Positions 19,201 through 29,800 of a stretch of 64,000 nucleotides of DNA are shown here, in pieces; the first letter of the stretch is position 1, and each line of letters starts with the position of its first letter. Both the position numbers and the translations under genes were made by a program. Location: positions 165,205 through 229,204 of the forward strand of contig NZ_VSZO01000043.1 of NCBI RefSeq assembly GCF_008312935.1. The letters are read 5' to 3'. The stretch is from Roseiconus lacunae (lineage in GTDB: Bacteria > Planctomycetota > Planctomycetia > Pirellulales > Pirellulaceae). Below the pieces are notes generated by a model. The model did not search any database. It was not told the DNA's origin and saw nothing but the letters and a program-made list of their open reading frames with translations.

Positions 19201-19387
19201 CAGTCTTGGACGTCGCTTCGCTCGATGAATTTAATTCCCCGTTGGCATTGCTATTTGCGTCGTTTCCACCGCATCCGGCGCACAAAAGGCAGGCGATGAT
19301 GACCGAACCGACCAACGCTGGGCTGGCCGCTAGGGGTGAGGGAATTGGTTTCACCGTCCTTTCAATCTGAGATGACAATACACGCAT
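16271..19387 (-). CDS. CRTAC1-type lipoprotein: TPR + VCBS propeller + ASPIC/UnbV (paralog 1)
   Basis: A large surface lipoprotein of about 1038 aa. The signal peptide ends in lipobox CLLCAGC. A TPR-like helical half (about 70-430) follows, then a propeller of calcium-type repeats (DFDRDGRPDIAF, DYNDDGFADVLILN, DLDQDGWNDIVVVN, DADHDGDLDFYVTG, DLDNDGFEELMVANG). The C-terminal ASPIC/UnbV domain has GDGYLCSN and VVTWPDGD. CRTAC1-specific cysteines occur in NYC, EPCFD, INCYP and HCLQ. The frame extends to 19471, overlapping the upstream paralog; I choose the ATG at 19387, leaving a 25-bp gap and a proper signal peptide. It is probably co-transcribed with paralog 2. Function in planctomycetes is unknown; a surface binding or redox-associated role is inference. 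Confidence 0.88.
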   Translation of the reverse strand: MRVLSSQIERTVKPIPSPLAASPALVGSVIIACLLCAGCGGNDANSNANGELNSSSEATSKTDRSIDQALHDAVTKKNWSAAKRIGAGALIAEPNDPELLTIVAIANGQLGNETVAADLLVRAARVTGYDVNSQRVQFAVQALVDQGRLYDAITLLEDVIEIHPQAHKYRRMLVGFLGEAQLTNQIPTHMHVLIHARQFDLMLLMATTETSFRRFSSNTIATLLERNPSDLRPLLGRAHTSLESRDVGSAENLLRRILAKHPEFAPAHALLGKALVVQGKTEQLPSWLQEAPQGTSNHAGYWIALGDWALEQGQTAAAIRGFAEATRRNPNESFAWARLANAIAEQQRAIESADRSVRESQHKLSVIAAGIANRRERLLELRQRFSSFVDGNQNSQTAVTEIALTLADLGRLWEAEAWLAIATTLPEQPFANLDEERRGIVENLSIDSDWQHTDRHPELNFDLLDYPVPKIGSVEMIAHGDSAQSADRTISQTPIQLTNQAAQWGLNFYGVVGDGVQGPRVPIHQTLGCGGGIIDFDRDGRPDIAFTAAGGSIAKSDNQPGELFRHLGDSFHAVGSDARLDDRNFSHGVCVGDYNDDGFADVLILNLGPNRLFRNNGDGSFSDASSLLNETRADQWSTSGAIVDLDQDGWNDIVVVNYCDSNEPLNEPCFDSQGNEINCYPLRFQAAFDHCLQGSREGQFRDVTSHRMRPAAPGRGLGIVAGRLDGKHIGAYIANDASVNHYYRWNDEQEGALVELGISSGLAVDAQSLDQGSMGIASWDADHDGDLDFYVTGFAGEYNILYEQKASGLWGDVTAKNGLVEPTLRNVAFGTEAIDLDNDGFEELMVANGHIGDFGPESPPYAQDFQIMRQSKVGTWRVTDPSSLGEYFRTPHIGRALMSADVNMDGRMDCVVTHATEPAALLINQTQSSNHSITFELVDTVNTRDSVGAMIEFEVPNASNRGKEKRTLFRLAGDGYLCSNQAKLIAGIGSATQIDHVVVTWPDGDRQVIGALESNIGYLIVRDQPAFQLDQLSPRSTP

Positions 19388-19412
19388 GGTGGTGTCGCTC
19401 TGGGGACCGATT

Positions 19413-22400
19413 TCAATTAGCGGGTAACGGTTGGGGCGAGTCTTTCGAGTCGAGATATGCGGTGCGATCACCCTGGACTAGCAAGTACGTCTGATCGGCC
19501 GAAAGTGTCCCGAAATCTTCAACCGATCCATCAGGCCATGTCACCGATACGTCGGTGATCAACGTTTCTGACCCCAGTCCGGCGCGAAGTTCAGGTTCAT
19601 TGCTGCACAGATAGCCGCTTCCGGACAAGGCCCACAAGGTTCGTGTTCGACTACCACAGCGAAATCGAATGATCGCGCCAATCGCGTCACGACTGGAGTC
19701 GGTTCCTACCAAACGAAATGAAACTCGGTGATGATCCGTTGTCGTATGATTAACGATCAAGCAGATCGGTTCGTACGAGTGCGTTACCATCACATCGCTG
19801 CGGCCATCTCGATTGGCGTCGATCGTCCACAACGCACGGCCGACGTGTGGTTCACGGAAGTAGCGTCCCCAGGCATCGTCATCGACGCGATCAAAGCCGC
19901 CGCTTCGATCGCGCCGGAACAACTGCATCGCCTGGGCGTAAGGCAGACTATCGGGCTCGTTGAAGTCACCGATATGACCGTTCGTTACGATCAACTCGGA
20001 AATTCCGTCGTCATCAAAATCGATTGCTTCGGTACCAAAGCCGACCAATTGAAGCGTCGGGCGTACCAGCCCCAATTGGTTGGTGATGTCTTGCCAGAGT
20101 CCCGGTGAGACTTGATCGTACACGATGTTGTATTCTCGACCGAAACCGGTGACGTAAAAATCCAAGTCACCATCGCCGTCAAGGTCATCGCATGCGATCC
20201 CCATCGATGCCTGTGCGATCGTACGCCCATCAACGGCTAGTCCGCTTGCCGCACCGCTTTCGATCAATCCAGCTTTGCCGGGATCCGACTGCGACGAGTC
20301 CCACTGGGAGGTGTAGTAGGCGTTCGGCGACATGTCGTTGGCGATAAACGCGCCCAGATGACTTCCATTCAAAGTTCCCGCGACGATCCCTAGTCCACGT
20401 CCGGGCAAAACATCCGCGAACAACGTGTCTGATCGGTCGACAAGATTGCCTAGAGGAGTTCCTAAGAAAAACTGATCGCGATGGGCGGGGAAGACAAGGG
20501 GATGGCAGGGGCCGGGAACGCCTTGATCGTCAGGGCAGGCCTGGTCCATGTTTTCGATCGTTCGGCAGTAGTTGGTGGTCAGCAAGTCGGTTATCCCATC
20601 ACGATTAACGTCAATGAAAGCACCGCAAGTGCTCCATTCTTGCCAACCTTGATCGCGAAGTTGATCGGTGCAGTCGGTGAAGGTTCCGTCGCCATTGTTT
20701 CGAAGCAGGCGATTCTTCCCTAAGTTCGCAAAAAACAGATCGGCAAATCCGTCCTCGTTGAAATCCCCGACCGCGACGCCTTGCCCATAGCCACGGTCAC
20801 CGACGGCGGCTTGCTCGGTCACGCGTTCGAATTGGCCTTCGAGGTTTCGAAGTAACTCGTTGGGATGGCTGTCGGTTTTCAGCATCGTACCGCCGGCGCC
20901 CATGATCAATGCATCCGGCCACCCATCGCGATCATAGTCGATCGTCCCGCCGCCGATGCCCGTCGAACGGATCAACGGAGCCAGCTTGGCGTCATCAGGA
21001 TTGCTCTTCGCCCCGAAACCGGCTAGTCCGCGAGTCTCCGTCTCGTCGCGGAGCAATAGATGACCATGGGTTTCAATTTTGGGCACGAACGTTGACCGGG
21101 CAACGCGCTCGGTGGACGAAAGACGCGTGGCGGGCCAATCGGATAAATCCAGTTGCAGGGCGGGTTGGTCGATTTTTGAAACCCAGCTTGGGTCTTGTCG
21201 CAGTCTGGTCAAGACGGAGCGGCGAAGGCTGGGAAGTCGATCGCTGGGATCACGTGATAAGGTGGTCGCGATCGCGGTCCAAGCTTCTGCCTCCCAGGTG
21301 CGACCTAGCGAGAACAAGACGCTCGCGATTTTATAGGCTTCGCGCTGACTGTCTTTTCCTTCCCAACTGAAGTCGTAGTAGACGGCCCGAAGTTCAAGCA
21401 GTCGTTCGATCCGTTCGTCGATCGCAGCGAGGGTCGGTTCGTCGACCGAGTGCGGCAGTGTCTTGGGTAAACGTCGAAGCGTAGCGGCCAATCGGATCCA
21501 GGCATTGCTATCGTTAGGATCTACTTGGGTCGATCGCCAGTAAGAATGAGCTGCTTGTAGAAAATCTTGGTGGGCGGCGGACCAATCACCGAGCGTTAGC
21601 CAGTAGGCGGTTTGCTGGTGGGTGTCTTCTGGTGCCTGATCGTTCCAGGTGGGAATCAAGTCCAGCTTCCGTTGTTCCATCAGTGCCTGGCCGAGCAAAG
21701 CGTAGGCTGGGGCAAAGTCGGGATGATGGTCAAGGATTTCACGCAGCAGCGCTTCACATTTCACCGCGTCGTGTTTGTCTAAGAATTCTTTGGCATCGCC
21801 TAACCGTACGCGATGATCCGATGGGTTGCGATCCATCAATATCTTCGACGTGTTGTAGGAGTAACGTCGTGCCGAGGTATCGGTGACTGCTAACAGCAAC
21901 GGGACATCAAAGACACGGCGCTCGATCAGTTGCTTTAAGTGTGGAGTGATCAAGTCGGTGCGTTCGGCCTCACCCAAAAAACCGATCAACGTTTTGCGAT
22001 ACTTCAAGCGATCGGGGTGTGAGTGCAAGACGTCCTTCAGCAAATCAATGGCTCGGTAAAGTTCGCCAACATCGATCAAGCCTTGGATCGCAAAGTCAAC
22101 GCGTGAGGTGGGGGAGTAGTCGGCGACCTCGGCTGCTTGCACGAGTAACCCAGCGGCCTCGCGCTTACGGTCATTCAGTGCCGCAACCTTCGCGGCATCA
22201 GTTAGCAATTCGGGATCGTCTTGACCGGTGATTAAAGCTTGGTGCAAATACGTGTCGGCTTTTCCCCAGTCGTTCTCCCGCATTGCCTGGCGCATCTGCG
22301 TCGCTGGTGCGTCGGTTTTAGATGGTGTGTCTTTGGTTTCGTCCGGCGCCACAGCGGGGGCATCGGTGGGGGATTCGAAACTGCATCCAGTGCAAACGAT

Positions 22401-22517
22401 TAACAACGCCCATGCCAAGCGTATTGAGCATCGATGACGCGTCGTAGGTACGACGCATCTTGTCAAAGCGGTGCCGTCGAATAAGCGGCTGATCGGGGGG
22501 AGGCAGAAGAACGACAT
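19413..22517 (-). CDS. CRTAC1-type lipoprotein: TPR + VCBS propeller + ASPIC/UnbV (paralog 2)
   Basis: A 1034-aa paralog of the gene just downstream, with the same order: N-terminal hydrophobic stretch ending in lipobox IVCTGC (about residue 44), TPR-like helices (LINR-type pairs over about 80-420), then metal-binding repeats DYDRDGWPDALIMG, DFNEDGFADLFFAN, DVNRDGITDLLTTN, DLDGDGDLDFYVTG, DFDDDGISELIVTNG and DANRDGRSDVMVTH. The ASPIC/UnbV end has GSGYLCSN and VTWPDGS. The same cysteines as in paralog 1 are kept (NYC, QACPD, GPCHP). The ATG at 22517 leaves a long n-region; a GTG about 21 codons later (VVPTTRHRCSIRLAW) would give a more normal signal peptide. First gene of a two-gene unit. Confidence 0.88.
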   Translation of the reverse strand: MSFFCLPPISRLFDGTALTRCVVPTTRHRCSIRLAWALLIVCTGCSFESPTDAPAVAPDETKDTPSKTDAPATQMRQAMRENDWGKADTYLHQALITGQDDPELLTDAAKVAALNDRKREAAGLLVQAAEVADYSPTSRVDFAIQGLIDVGELYRAIDLLKDVLHSHPDRLKYRKTLIGFLGEAERTDLITPHLKQLIERRVFDVPLLLAVTDTSARRYSYNTSKILMDRNPSDHRVRLGDAKEFLDKHDAVKCEALLREILDHHPDFAPAYALLGQALMEQRKLDLIPTWNDQAPEDTHQQTAYWLTLGDWSAAHQDFLQAAHSYWRSTQVDPNDSNAWIRLAATLRRLPKTLPHSVDEPTLAAIDERIERLLELRAVYYDFSWEGKDSQREAYKIASVLFSLGRTWEAEAWTAIATTLSRDPSDRLPSLRRSVLTRLRQDPSWVSKIDQPALQLDLSDWPATRLSSTERVARSTFVPKIETHGHLLLRDETETRGLAGFGAKSNPDDAKLAPLIRSTGIGGGTIDYDRDGWPDALIMGAGGTMLKTDSHPNELLRNLEGQFERVTEQAAVGDRGYGQGVAVGDFNEDGFADLFFANLGKNRLLRNNGDGTFTDCTDQLRDQGWQEWSTCGAFIDVNRDGITDLLTTNYCRTIENMDQACPDDQGVPGPCHPLVFPAHRDQFFLGTPLGNLVDRSDTLFADVLPGRGLGIVAGTLNGSHLGAFIANDMSPNAYYTSQWDSSQSDPGKAGLIESGAASGLAVDGRTIAQASMGIACDDLDGDGDLDFYVTGFGREYNIVYDQVSPGLWQDITNQLGLVRPTLQLVGFGTEAIDFDDDGISELIVTNGHIGDFNEPDSLPYAQAMQLFRRDRSGGFDRVDDDAWGRYFREPHVGRALWTIDANRDGRSDVMVTHSYEPICLIVNHTTTDHHRVSFRLVGTDSSRDAIGAIIRFRCGSRTRTLWALSGSGYLCSNEPELRAGLGSETLITDVSVTWPDGSVEDFGTLSADQTYLLVQGDRTAYLDSKDSPQPLPAN

Positions 22518-22917
22518 CGAACACGTGACGATAGAACGGCGGACGTATAAAGCTCCTGATCACTCAGAATAAGCGTTAAAACCGAAGGACTACAGCTACC
22601 TACTTCGACATTTGTGGGTAAGCCTCGCTAACAACTACGCGACGCTACTTAATGTGCAATTAGGTAGTAAGGTGGCTCGGCTGAATGAAGTGCCACGTTC
22701 ACCGAGCGACCCCCTGGATGACCGACTCGCAGTTGCGGAAGGCTGTCGGTCCCCCCCGGGTCTAAGTGTTGTTCGGCCGCAAAATGTCTAAATTCAATTG
22801 CGCGATTACACAATTGACGGTTCCATAGAAGCGGGCAATCATTTCATCCTACGCCTTTCTTAATGGTACCGCAGTGCTCATTGCGTCCAGCTCTTTTCTT
22901 TTTGGAGATCCTTCTTT
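22518..22917. other. Divergent promoter region of lipoprotein and pseudopilin genes
   Basis: About 400 bases with no gene. It must hold the promoters of both the lipoprotein pair and the pseudopilin. A TTGACG at about 22814 is a possible -35 element, but I see no good -10 at the right distance. No palindromic operator stands out. Confidence 0.4.
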
Positions 22918-24180
22918 ATGAGACAGACTCGTCAGCGTACCGGCGGTTTCACCTTGGTGGAACTTCTGGTCGTCATCGCCATCATTGGAATTCTGGTTGG
23001 CTTGTTATTGCCAGCCGTCCAAGCCGCGCGTGAAGCGGCACGTCGAATGTCTTGCAGTAACAACTTCAAGCAGATCGGCCTTGCGATTCACAACTACCAC
23101 TCTGCCTACAAGCAGCTTCCCGTCGCGGGCGGCGGTTCGGGCATTGACCACACCGGTGGCAATTTGGGCGGACAAGAGTGGTGGCGTCCATCGAACAACA
23201 CCAACAACGAATGCTTGAGCGTTCATGTTGGGTTGACCCCATTCTTTGAACAACAAGGTTTGTGGGATCACATCAGTAACCCGAGCGTTAAAACGGTCAC
23301 CGACGGATACGCCATTCCGGCGAACGGCGGGATGTGGCCCGCGATGGGACCGAGTCCGCGTGACCAGTGGGAATACGTGCCATGGGCGACGGAGATCCCA
23401 ACCCTGCGCTGCCCCAGCGACCCGGGAACCGGCCAGCCGGCACTCGCCCGTTCGAACTACGCCGCCTGCATGGGTGATTCCTGTCACATCGTTCAACAGG
23501 ACAACTTTAAGAACAACAACTTGACCCCCGGTGACGGCTGGCGTGCACAGCGTGCGTTGGCGACCGACCGCGGTTTCTTTGGTGTTCGCCGTGAGTCGAA
23601 GTTCCGAGACGTTCTTGATGGACTATCCAACACCGTTGCGATGGGTGAAATCATCTCTGACCTTGGTGACTTGGATCGCCGTAGTGCCGTTTCGGTCAAC
23701 AACGGAGCGCCATGGGATAGCGTCGGAACAAGCGGTCCGCAGTACCAACCGATTTGGTGTTCGGACCAGAACCAACTTGATCCCGAAAATCCGAACTTCT
23801 GGTGTGCGGGTGGCGCAGTCGGTTGTACCGAACCCCAATTGGTACACAGTGATCGTCAATCACGTGGGATGAACTGGGCGTTCTATCAATGTACCTCGAA
23901 CATGGTCTGGACGATTCGTCCGCCGAATGCCGAGTCGTGCATGACCGGCCACCAGGATTCTTCTGGTGCGCTTGCCCCGGCAAGTCGTCACCAAGGTGGT
24001 GCACACGTCCTGATGGGTGACGGTGCGGTGATCTTCATTACCGATTCGATTGAATCCGGTGATCAACGAGCCCCCTCACCCAGTTTCTATTCGCGTGCCA
24101 AGAAGAGCCCGTATGGCTTGTGGGGTGCGATGGGAACTCGAGCTTCGAAAGAAGTGATTGATGAGTCGCTGAACCAGTAA
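22918..24180 (+). CDS. DUF1559 type II secretion/type IV pilin-like pseudopilin
   Basis: A 420-aa planctomycete pseudopilin. Residues 10-35 form the class III signal: after a short basic leader, [20 protein letters not shown], with cleavage after Gly and Glu at mature position 5. Then comes [20 protein letters not shown], the family's standard follow-on. The DUF1559 body has paired cysteines and ends with the H-x-G-G-A-x-V-x-M-x-D-G-x-V motif ([17 protein letters not shown]). It would be cleaved by a prepilin peptidase and assembled at the cell surface; planctomycetes carry dozens of copies whose roles differ and are mostly unknown. GGAG lies at a good distance before the ATG. Followed by a strong terminator, so transcribed alone. 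Confidence 0.95.
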   Translation: MRQTRQRTGGFTLVELLVVIAIIGILVGLLLPAVQAAREAARRMSCSNNFKQIGLAIHNYHSAYKQLPVAGGGSGIDHTGGNLGGQEWWRPSNNTNNECLSVHVGLTPFFEQQGLWDHISNPSVKTVTDGYAIPANGGMWPAMGPSPRDQWEYVPWATEIPTLRCPSDPGTGQPALARSNYAACMGDSCHIVQQDNFKNNNLTPGDGWRAQRALATDRGFFGVRRESKFRDVLDGLSNTVAMGEIISDLGDLDRRSAVSVNNGAPWDSVGTSGPQYQPIWCSDQNQLDPENPNFWCAGGAVGCTEPQLVHSDRQSRGMNWAFYQCTSNMVWTIRPPNAESCMTGHQDSSGALAPASRHQGGAHVLMGDGAVIFITDSIESGDQRAPSPSFYSRAKKSPYGLWGAMGTRASKEVIDESLNQ

Positions 24181-24218
24181 GGTTTGCCCTGCAACGAGTC
24201 GAATGACAAACACGATGA

Positions 24219-24255
24219 CCTCGCCCGCACTGCTGCGGGCGAGGTTTTTGTTTTT
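24219..24255 (+). terminator. Rho-independent terminator after the pseudopilin gene
   Basis: Perfect 11-bp stem CCTCGCCCGCA (24219-24229) with TGCGGGCGAGG (24234-24244), a 4-nt loop, then TTTTTGTTTTT. Located 39 bases after the stop codon. Confidence 0.93.
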
Positions 24256-24418
24256 GGTGCCCACCGAAAATGAATTCCCTTAGAATCTTGTCATGACTTT
24301 AAATCAACGCGGTAGGTGCCCCGCGAAGGTTACGACTCGAGTGCATAAGATCGTTCGAAAGCGATGCGACGATCGCATCGCCGAAGGAGACTCTCGTTTC
24401 GCCCCGTATCCATTGTTG

Positions 24419-26392
24419 ATGTCTAATTCCTATCGTCACCTCACGATCGCTTTTCTTGCATGTACTGTCTTGTTGGTAGGATGCAAGCAGGCGTCTCCGC
24501 CCGAGGCTGCGGCCACACGGGACCGCAGCGTTCAACCCGATCGCAGAACGGGTAGTTCCGGCAAGCCCGAGTTGAATTCGCGCGAAGTCGCTCAAAGCTC
24601 AGACGATTCGATGCCATCGGGATACGTTGGCACTGCGACCTGTGCGACTTGCCATGACGAACGCCATGCGAGTTTCCTTCACACGCACCACAGTCGCTCG
24701 CTGCGACTGATCGATCCAGACAGTGATCAATCAAACGGTTGCACGATCGAACATCAGAAAAGCTGGCGGCGCTATGAGGTTGTCAAAAAAGAGGGGCGAC
24801 TGTTCCACCGCGAATACAAACGGTTCGGTTCAGATCCCAGCGACACCGTGCCGGTCAACGAGCTTCCAGCCAGGTATGTGATGGGGAGCGGGGCATTCGC
24901 CAACGGGTACTTGCTCGCAGACGGTGATTACCTAATGCAGTCCCCGGTCACTTGGTATGCCAATCAAAACAGCTTCGCGATGGCCCCCGGGTATGATAAG
25001 CCGGATCAGTTGGGAATGACCCGAATGATCGATGACGAGTGTTTGTTTTGCCACGCGGGTCTTGTCAGTCGAAAAGAAAGTAATCCTCGCAAGTCGATGA
25101 TTCATGAATTGGCGATCGGTTGCGAACGATGTCATGGACCGGGTCTTGAACACACCAAACTTTATCGATCGATTACAGCGTCACTGACGCAAGCTACGGC
25201 GATCGAAGACACGAAGATCGTCAATCCTTCCGATTTAGATCGCCTTGAGCTGGAATCGATCTGCGCCCAGTGCCACCTCCAGGGCGAGGTTGTTGTACAT
25301 GCGGCACGGCGGAATATTTGGGATTTCAGGCCCGGCGAAGACTTGGCCGCAACACGTCTACACTACCAAACCCAGGCCGCGGGTGATTTCAATAAGGTGT
25401 TCACTGGCCACTTCGACCAGCTTTGGCAGAGCGAATGCTACCTCCAGTCAGAAACATTAACTTGTGTGACGTGTCATGACTCGCACCCTAGTGGACCTTC
25501 AGAGAGTCAACCAGAGGAACGTCGCCGGCAACAGCGACGTGACCAATGTGACCAATGTCATCATGAGCGAGGTTGTCCTGTCGCGATCGACGAACGAGAA
25601 CAAAGCAACCGCAATGATTGTGTCGCCTGTCACATGCCGTCACTCGAAAGCGAAGTCCCGCACACTAGTACGACCAGTCATCTGATTGCGGTCTACCGTG
25701 ATGGGAAGCCGCAAAATATCAGTGTCGATCCGGCGGGGTTAAAACAAATTCAACCCGATACGACTCTGCCGAAAACAGAGGAGTTGCGCCGTCGTACAAT
25801 CGCGGAAATGTATTACGCCGTCGACCAAGCCCAGTTAGGCAACTTTGACCTGCTGGACCAATACGATCTCGATTCGATTAATCCGGGATTGCGAAACGAT
25901 CGTGAGCGCGCCGGCGAAATCACATCGCTTATCGCCCGGTTGGCCGATCTTAAATCGCAACGGATGGCGAGTGATCCCGCTGCCGTCGGCTCTGCGGTGT
26001 GGTTGAAACGACAATCGCTCGAAGCGGCGATGCGGGTCGTCAAAATGGATCGGCGACCTGATCGATCGCGAGAAGCGGCACTCGAAATCCTTGGTCCGGG
26101 GATGTTGGATGCCGGTCAGACCGCAGGCGCGATTGACGCCCTTGGCGAGTTGACGAGAATCCGGCGTGTGGCTGGTGATCACTACAACCTTGCGCTGGTG
26201 TTGGCCCGCGCGCGTCGGATGGATGATGCCGAGCGTTTGCTGCGCGAAGCGATTCAGATCGACGGCAGTTATGCCCCGGCCTATCGATCGCTTTCGATTC
26301 TGTACCGCACTGCCAATCCCCCGATGTCCCGGCAAGCCGCCACGATGGCGGATCGTTTAAGAATGATGCCGAAAGTGATAAAGGACGAGTAG
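24419..26392 (+). CDS. Multihaem cytochrome c lipoprotein with TPR-like C-terminus
   Basis: About 657 aa. The N-terminus MSNSYRHLTIAFLACTVLLVGC is a lipoprotein signal with lipobox LLVGC. Seven CxxCH haem motifs follow: CATCH, CLFCH, CERCH, CAQCH, CVTCH, CDQCH and CVACH, spaced as in cytochrome c554/NrfA-like doubled-CxxCH proteins. The last 200 residues are helical and TPR-like (AIDALGELTRIRRVAG, DAERLLREAIQIDGSYAPAY). It would carry electrons at the periplasmic or outer-membrane face; the donor and acceptor are unknown. The frame reaches 24293 but I start at 24419 because that gives the signal peptide directly. It follows the pseudopilin but has its own promoter after the terminator. Confidence 0.9.
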   Translation: MSNSYRHLTIAFLACTVLLVGCKQASPPEAAATRDRSVQPDRRTGSSGKPELNSREVAQSSDDSMPSGYVGTATCATCHDERHASFLHTHHSRSLRLIDPDSDQSNGCTIEHQKSWRRYEVVKKEGRLFHREYKRFGSDPSDTVPVNELPARYVMGSGAFANGYLLADGDYLMQSPVTWYANQNSFAMAPGYDKPDQLGMTRMIDDECLFCHAGLVSRKESNPRKSMIHELAIGCERCHGPGLEHTKLYRSITASLTQATAIEDTKIVNPSDLDRLELESICAQCHLQGEVVVHAARRNIWDFRPGEDLAATRLHYQTQAAGDFNKVFTGHFDQLWQSECYLQSETLTCVTCHDSHPSGPSESQPEERRRQQRRDQCDQCHHERGCPVAIDEREQSNRNDCVACHMPSLESEVPHTSTTSHLIAVYRDGKPQNISVDPAGLKQIQPDTTLPKTEELRRRTIAEMYYAVDQAQLGNFDLLDQYDLDSINPGLRNDRERAGEITSLIARLADLKSQRMASDPAAVGSAVWLKRQSLEAAMRVVKMDRRPDRSREAALEILGPGMLDAGQTAGAIDALGELTRIRRVAGDHYNLALVLARARRMDDAERLLREAIQIDGSYAPAYRSLSILYRTANPPMSRQAATMADRLRMMPKVIKDE

Positions 26393-26843
26393 CCGATGGC
26401 TCTTTGATTTTGGAACCTGGGTTGAATCAGTCTGCCAAGTAAGGCGGGCAGCAAGCTTGGGAACGTCTGTCTCATTTCGACCTGGCTAACTGTGACGTGG
26501 CTGGAACAACGTTGATGCAGGCACCGACATTCTTTCCCAACGAAAGGGCAGCGACGCGAAGGGCTGGCAAGACTCTGACCCTCCCAGCGAAAAGGTGGGC
26601 ATCGCAATTTCAAAAAAAGGACCTTCTCCGTTCGGCAGATATGCCAAGGACGGTTTGTGTTTTGCGACGGAGCCTACGTTGGCTCTAAAATGACGACGGT
26701 TTAAATCTCTCGTGTTTCGTCAATCTGTGATGGTAGGATCTGCCGATAGGTGTTAGCCACGGTTTCGATGCTGTCACCGGGCCGAGTGCCCGTCGGCTGA
26801 TGAGTCGAACCCGATCCCTTTTGTCTAGACGGGGCACTCTCAG
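26393..26843. other. Convergent intergenic region
   Basis: Between the cytochrome gene and the third CRTAC1 paralog. It contains one single palindrome copy (26738-26801) close to the end of the minus-strand gene. No other structure or gene was recognised. Confidence 0.45.
26738..26801 (+). repeat. Single REPIN-like palindrome
   Basis: ATCTGCCG, then TGTTAGCCACGGTT, a loop, CACCGG, and the outer right arm CGTCGGCTGAT; 64 bp in all. The inner right arm is diverged. Confidence 0.65.
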
Positions 26844-29800
26844 CTATTCACCACTCTGCCCTTCCACCAGAGTTGCTCGCTGATCAATATCGCTCATTTG
26901 AAACACTTCCCGGGTACCGGTGGGCCAACGTACGATGATTTGGTCAACCGTCGGAATGTCTCCAAGACCAACGTGGATGATCGATTCATTCTTGCATAGG
27001 TAGCCATCGCCGGAACACACCCAGTGCTCGAATTGCTGATCGCCGGCGACCACCGTGACATGGGCACCGACCGCGTCTCGTTCGCTGGCGGTCCCGATCA
27101 AACGAAGCTGTAACCAATGATGGTCTGTCTCGGTTTGGTTGACCAGGAGCGCCGTAGGTTCGGCGATATGGGTAATCACACAATCAAGTCTTCCGTCACG
27201 ATTAAAATCGAGCGACGCGAGCGCACGTCCCAGATGGGGTGCATTCCAGTACCGATCATCATCACTAGCGATTGTTTCGAATCGGTCGCCGAGATTTGCG
27301 AATAGCTGCATCGGTTGTCGAAAAGTCTCTCCCTTGTGGCCGAGATCATCGACGTGGCCGTTGGTGACGATTAAGTCAATCCAGCCATCATTGTCGTAAT
27401 CAAGCGGTTGAGTTCCGAATCCAACCATCGGTGTGCTTTCCGGGGCCAGGCCAAAACGAATTGCAAGGTCACGAAACGTCCCGTCGCGACCAAGGTACAA
27501 ACTGACCGGTTCCTTCGAAAAGTTGGTGATATGAAAGTCTAGCGTTCCACTACGATCAAAGTCCGCCGCGGCGATTCCCATTGCCGCGGTCGCCAAACTA
27601 TGAGCACCGTAGGCACAGCCGGTCGCGATCGCGACATCCAGCAAGCTTCCTTCCTGCGTTTGTTTCCAGAGCTGATTTTGAAGCGCGTCGTTCCCAACAA
27701 AGCACTCATTGCCAAGTTGTTGATCAACGTTCGCGATCATCACGCCCAAACCGGTGCAGGCATCATCGGGCAAGTTTCCGATTGAACGACGGGCGAAATC
27801 GCCGGTCACAGAATTTTGGTAAAGGCTGTCGAGCGCTGGTTGAAACTCCAACGGAGCAATGGAAGCGGCCACGTTACCATCGGTGTCGAGTGCTGGCCGT
27901 CGAATCAAATCAGGGTCACGTAAGTAATTCAAGGCAACAAGATCGGGAAGGTGATCGCCGGTCAGGTCGCCCATTGCGATCGAAGAAACACAACGCTCGA
28001 AGTCCGCTTGGCGATCAAGATTTCGAGAATCGAATGTGCCATCACCACGATTGATCCAAAGTTGATTGATGCCCAAGTTGCTAATCGCAAGATCAGGAAA
28101 CCCGTCTTGGTTCCAATCACCCGAGGTCACTCCGATTGTGTATTGACGCTGTGTTAGCCCCGCGGCTTCGGTTTGATCGAGAAGCGAAGTCGCTCGGCCG
28201 GGAATGTGTCGCAACAATTGATTCGAGCGTTCCGCTTCGAACTTCGGTGGATCGGCAGCGCCCTGCGCGAGGTACAGGTCACCCCAGCCGTCGAGGTCGT
28301 AGTCGATCACCGCAACGCCGCCACCGAGCTGCTGATAAATCGCAAACCGGTTCGGCTGAGGTTTCGTCGCAACGTCGTAACCGTGGTTGAGATTAACATC
28401 GGGGGCGACGTTTTGGAATCTTGCCGGTTGAGCCTGACGTTTGGTGGGTTTAGGCAGCGACTCGTCGCGGCTTGCCACATCGACATCGTCGGCTGATAGA
28501 CGAGGCTTCTCAAACGAAGATAAATCAACGCCACACCATCGCTGTGCCGCATTGGGGAAACCGCTTCTCGAAGCGACCACGGTTTGCAGAGATTGACCGA
28601 GTTGCTGCAGTTCTGTTCGGTGATTCGGCATCGCACCCAACGCGAGCGATTTCCAAAGGATAGCTTCGAGCGGTCTGTCGAGTTGAATTAACTGATCGGC
28701 AAGTTCAGCCATTTTGTCGGAGCGAGTCTTTGGCTCGGTCGCGTCCGCAACTTCATTTCCCAAACTTATCGCACGATTGAGGTGCTTGTATCGTGTTTGG
28801 AATGCGGTTTCCTTCTCGGGATCATCCAAAGAGCGAAAACACTGGATCAGACGCCGGACGCTGCGGTGATCAGAAGCGTCCAGACGGATCGCCTCGGCCA
28901 GTGCGCCGACCGCTTCACGATAGCGAGTTTCACGAAGCAGATAGGTGCCGATCGCCGACCAGTATTCAGGAAACACTTGAGTCGATTCATTGGTCCTCGT
29001 GAACCATTGCCGAAACGATTGTTCCAATTGCCCTTCGGCGGCGGCGAGACCGTAAAAGGCGATCGCGGCTTGAGAGGCATTGCCACTTTCGATCGACGGT
29101 TGCAGTATCTCGACTGCTCGGGAATATCGTTGGCGTGTGAATTCGTACCGCGCCTCGGCGAGCGGACCGATAGGTCGATACGAGCGATCATCGGCGGCAG
29201 ACGTTTGTCGCGGCGAACGAACAGAATCGTTCTCGCTGCCTGCCGAGTCATACATCGCATCGGATTCGACGATCAATCCGAACAGTTCGTCCTGCATCAC
29301 GTCACCGGCGCGGCACAGTTCGCGGACAAGGGCATTGGCTTCATGGCGTCGACCTTGGCGATTGAGTAAAAATGCTAGTCGTCGTCGCGCAATATTGAAC
29401 TGGGGGGCAAGTTGCAAGATCTGGCGATACCGGCGTTCGGCCAATTCGTAGTTTTCCAGCTGCATGTACCAGTCTGCTGCGACGCCTAATGCAGGTAATC
29501 CTGAATCCGGAGCAGTCGGAGGGATTTCGGCCAACAGTTCGGTTGCGAGTTCTAGGTTCCCCCGGCCGGCTTCGGCATTGGCAAGATGGAAGATGCAGAC
29601 GTAGTCTTTCGGGTCCTGCAATACAAGCTGCTGAAGAATAGCGATGGCTTCTCCAAACCGTTGATCGTCTTGGGCATTGAGTGCCGCATCGATTTGGCGC
29701 TCGCGAGACATTACGAGACCGGAATGAGCCTCGCCGGTGGTCGTTTGATCGCCATCCGATGAACCCGTATCCGGCTTTGTAACGGTGGATTCGTTCAAAG

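Noticed and set aside
19388..19471. N-terminal extension of CRTAC1 paralog 1
   Set aside because: It would overlap the end of paralog 2 and place 28 polar residues before an otherwise normal signal peptide.
24293..24418. N-terminal extension of the cytochrome gene
   Set aside because: The 42 extra residues are Arg-rich and would bury the lipoprotein signal peptide that begins at the ATG at 24419.
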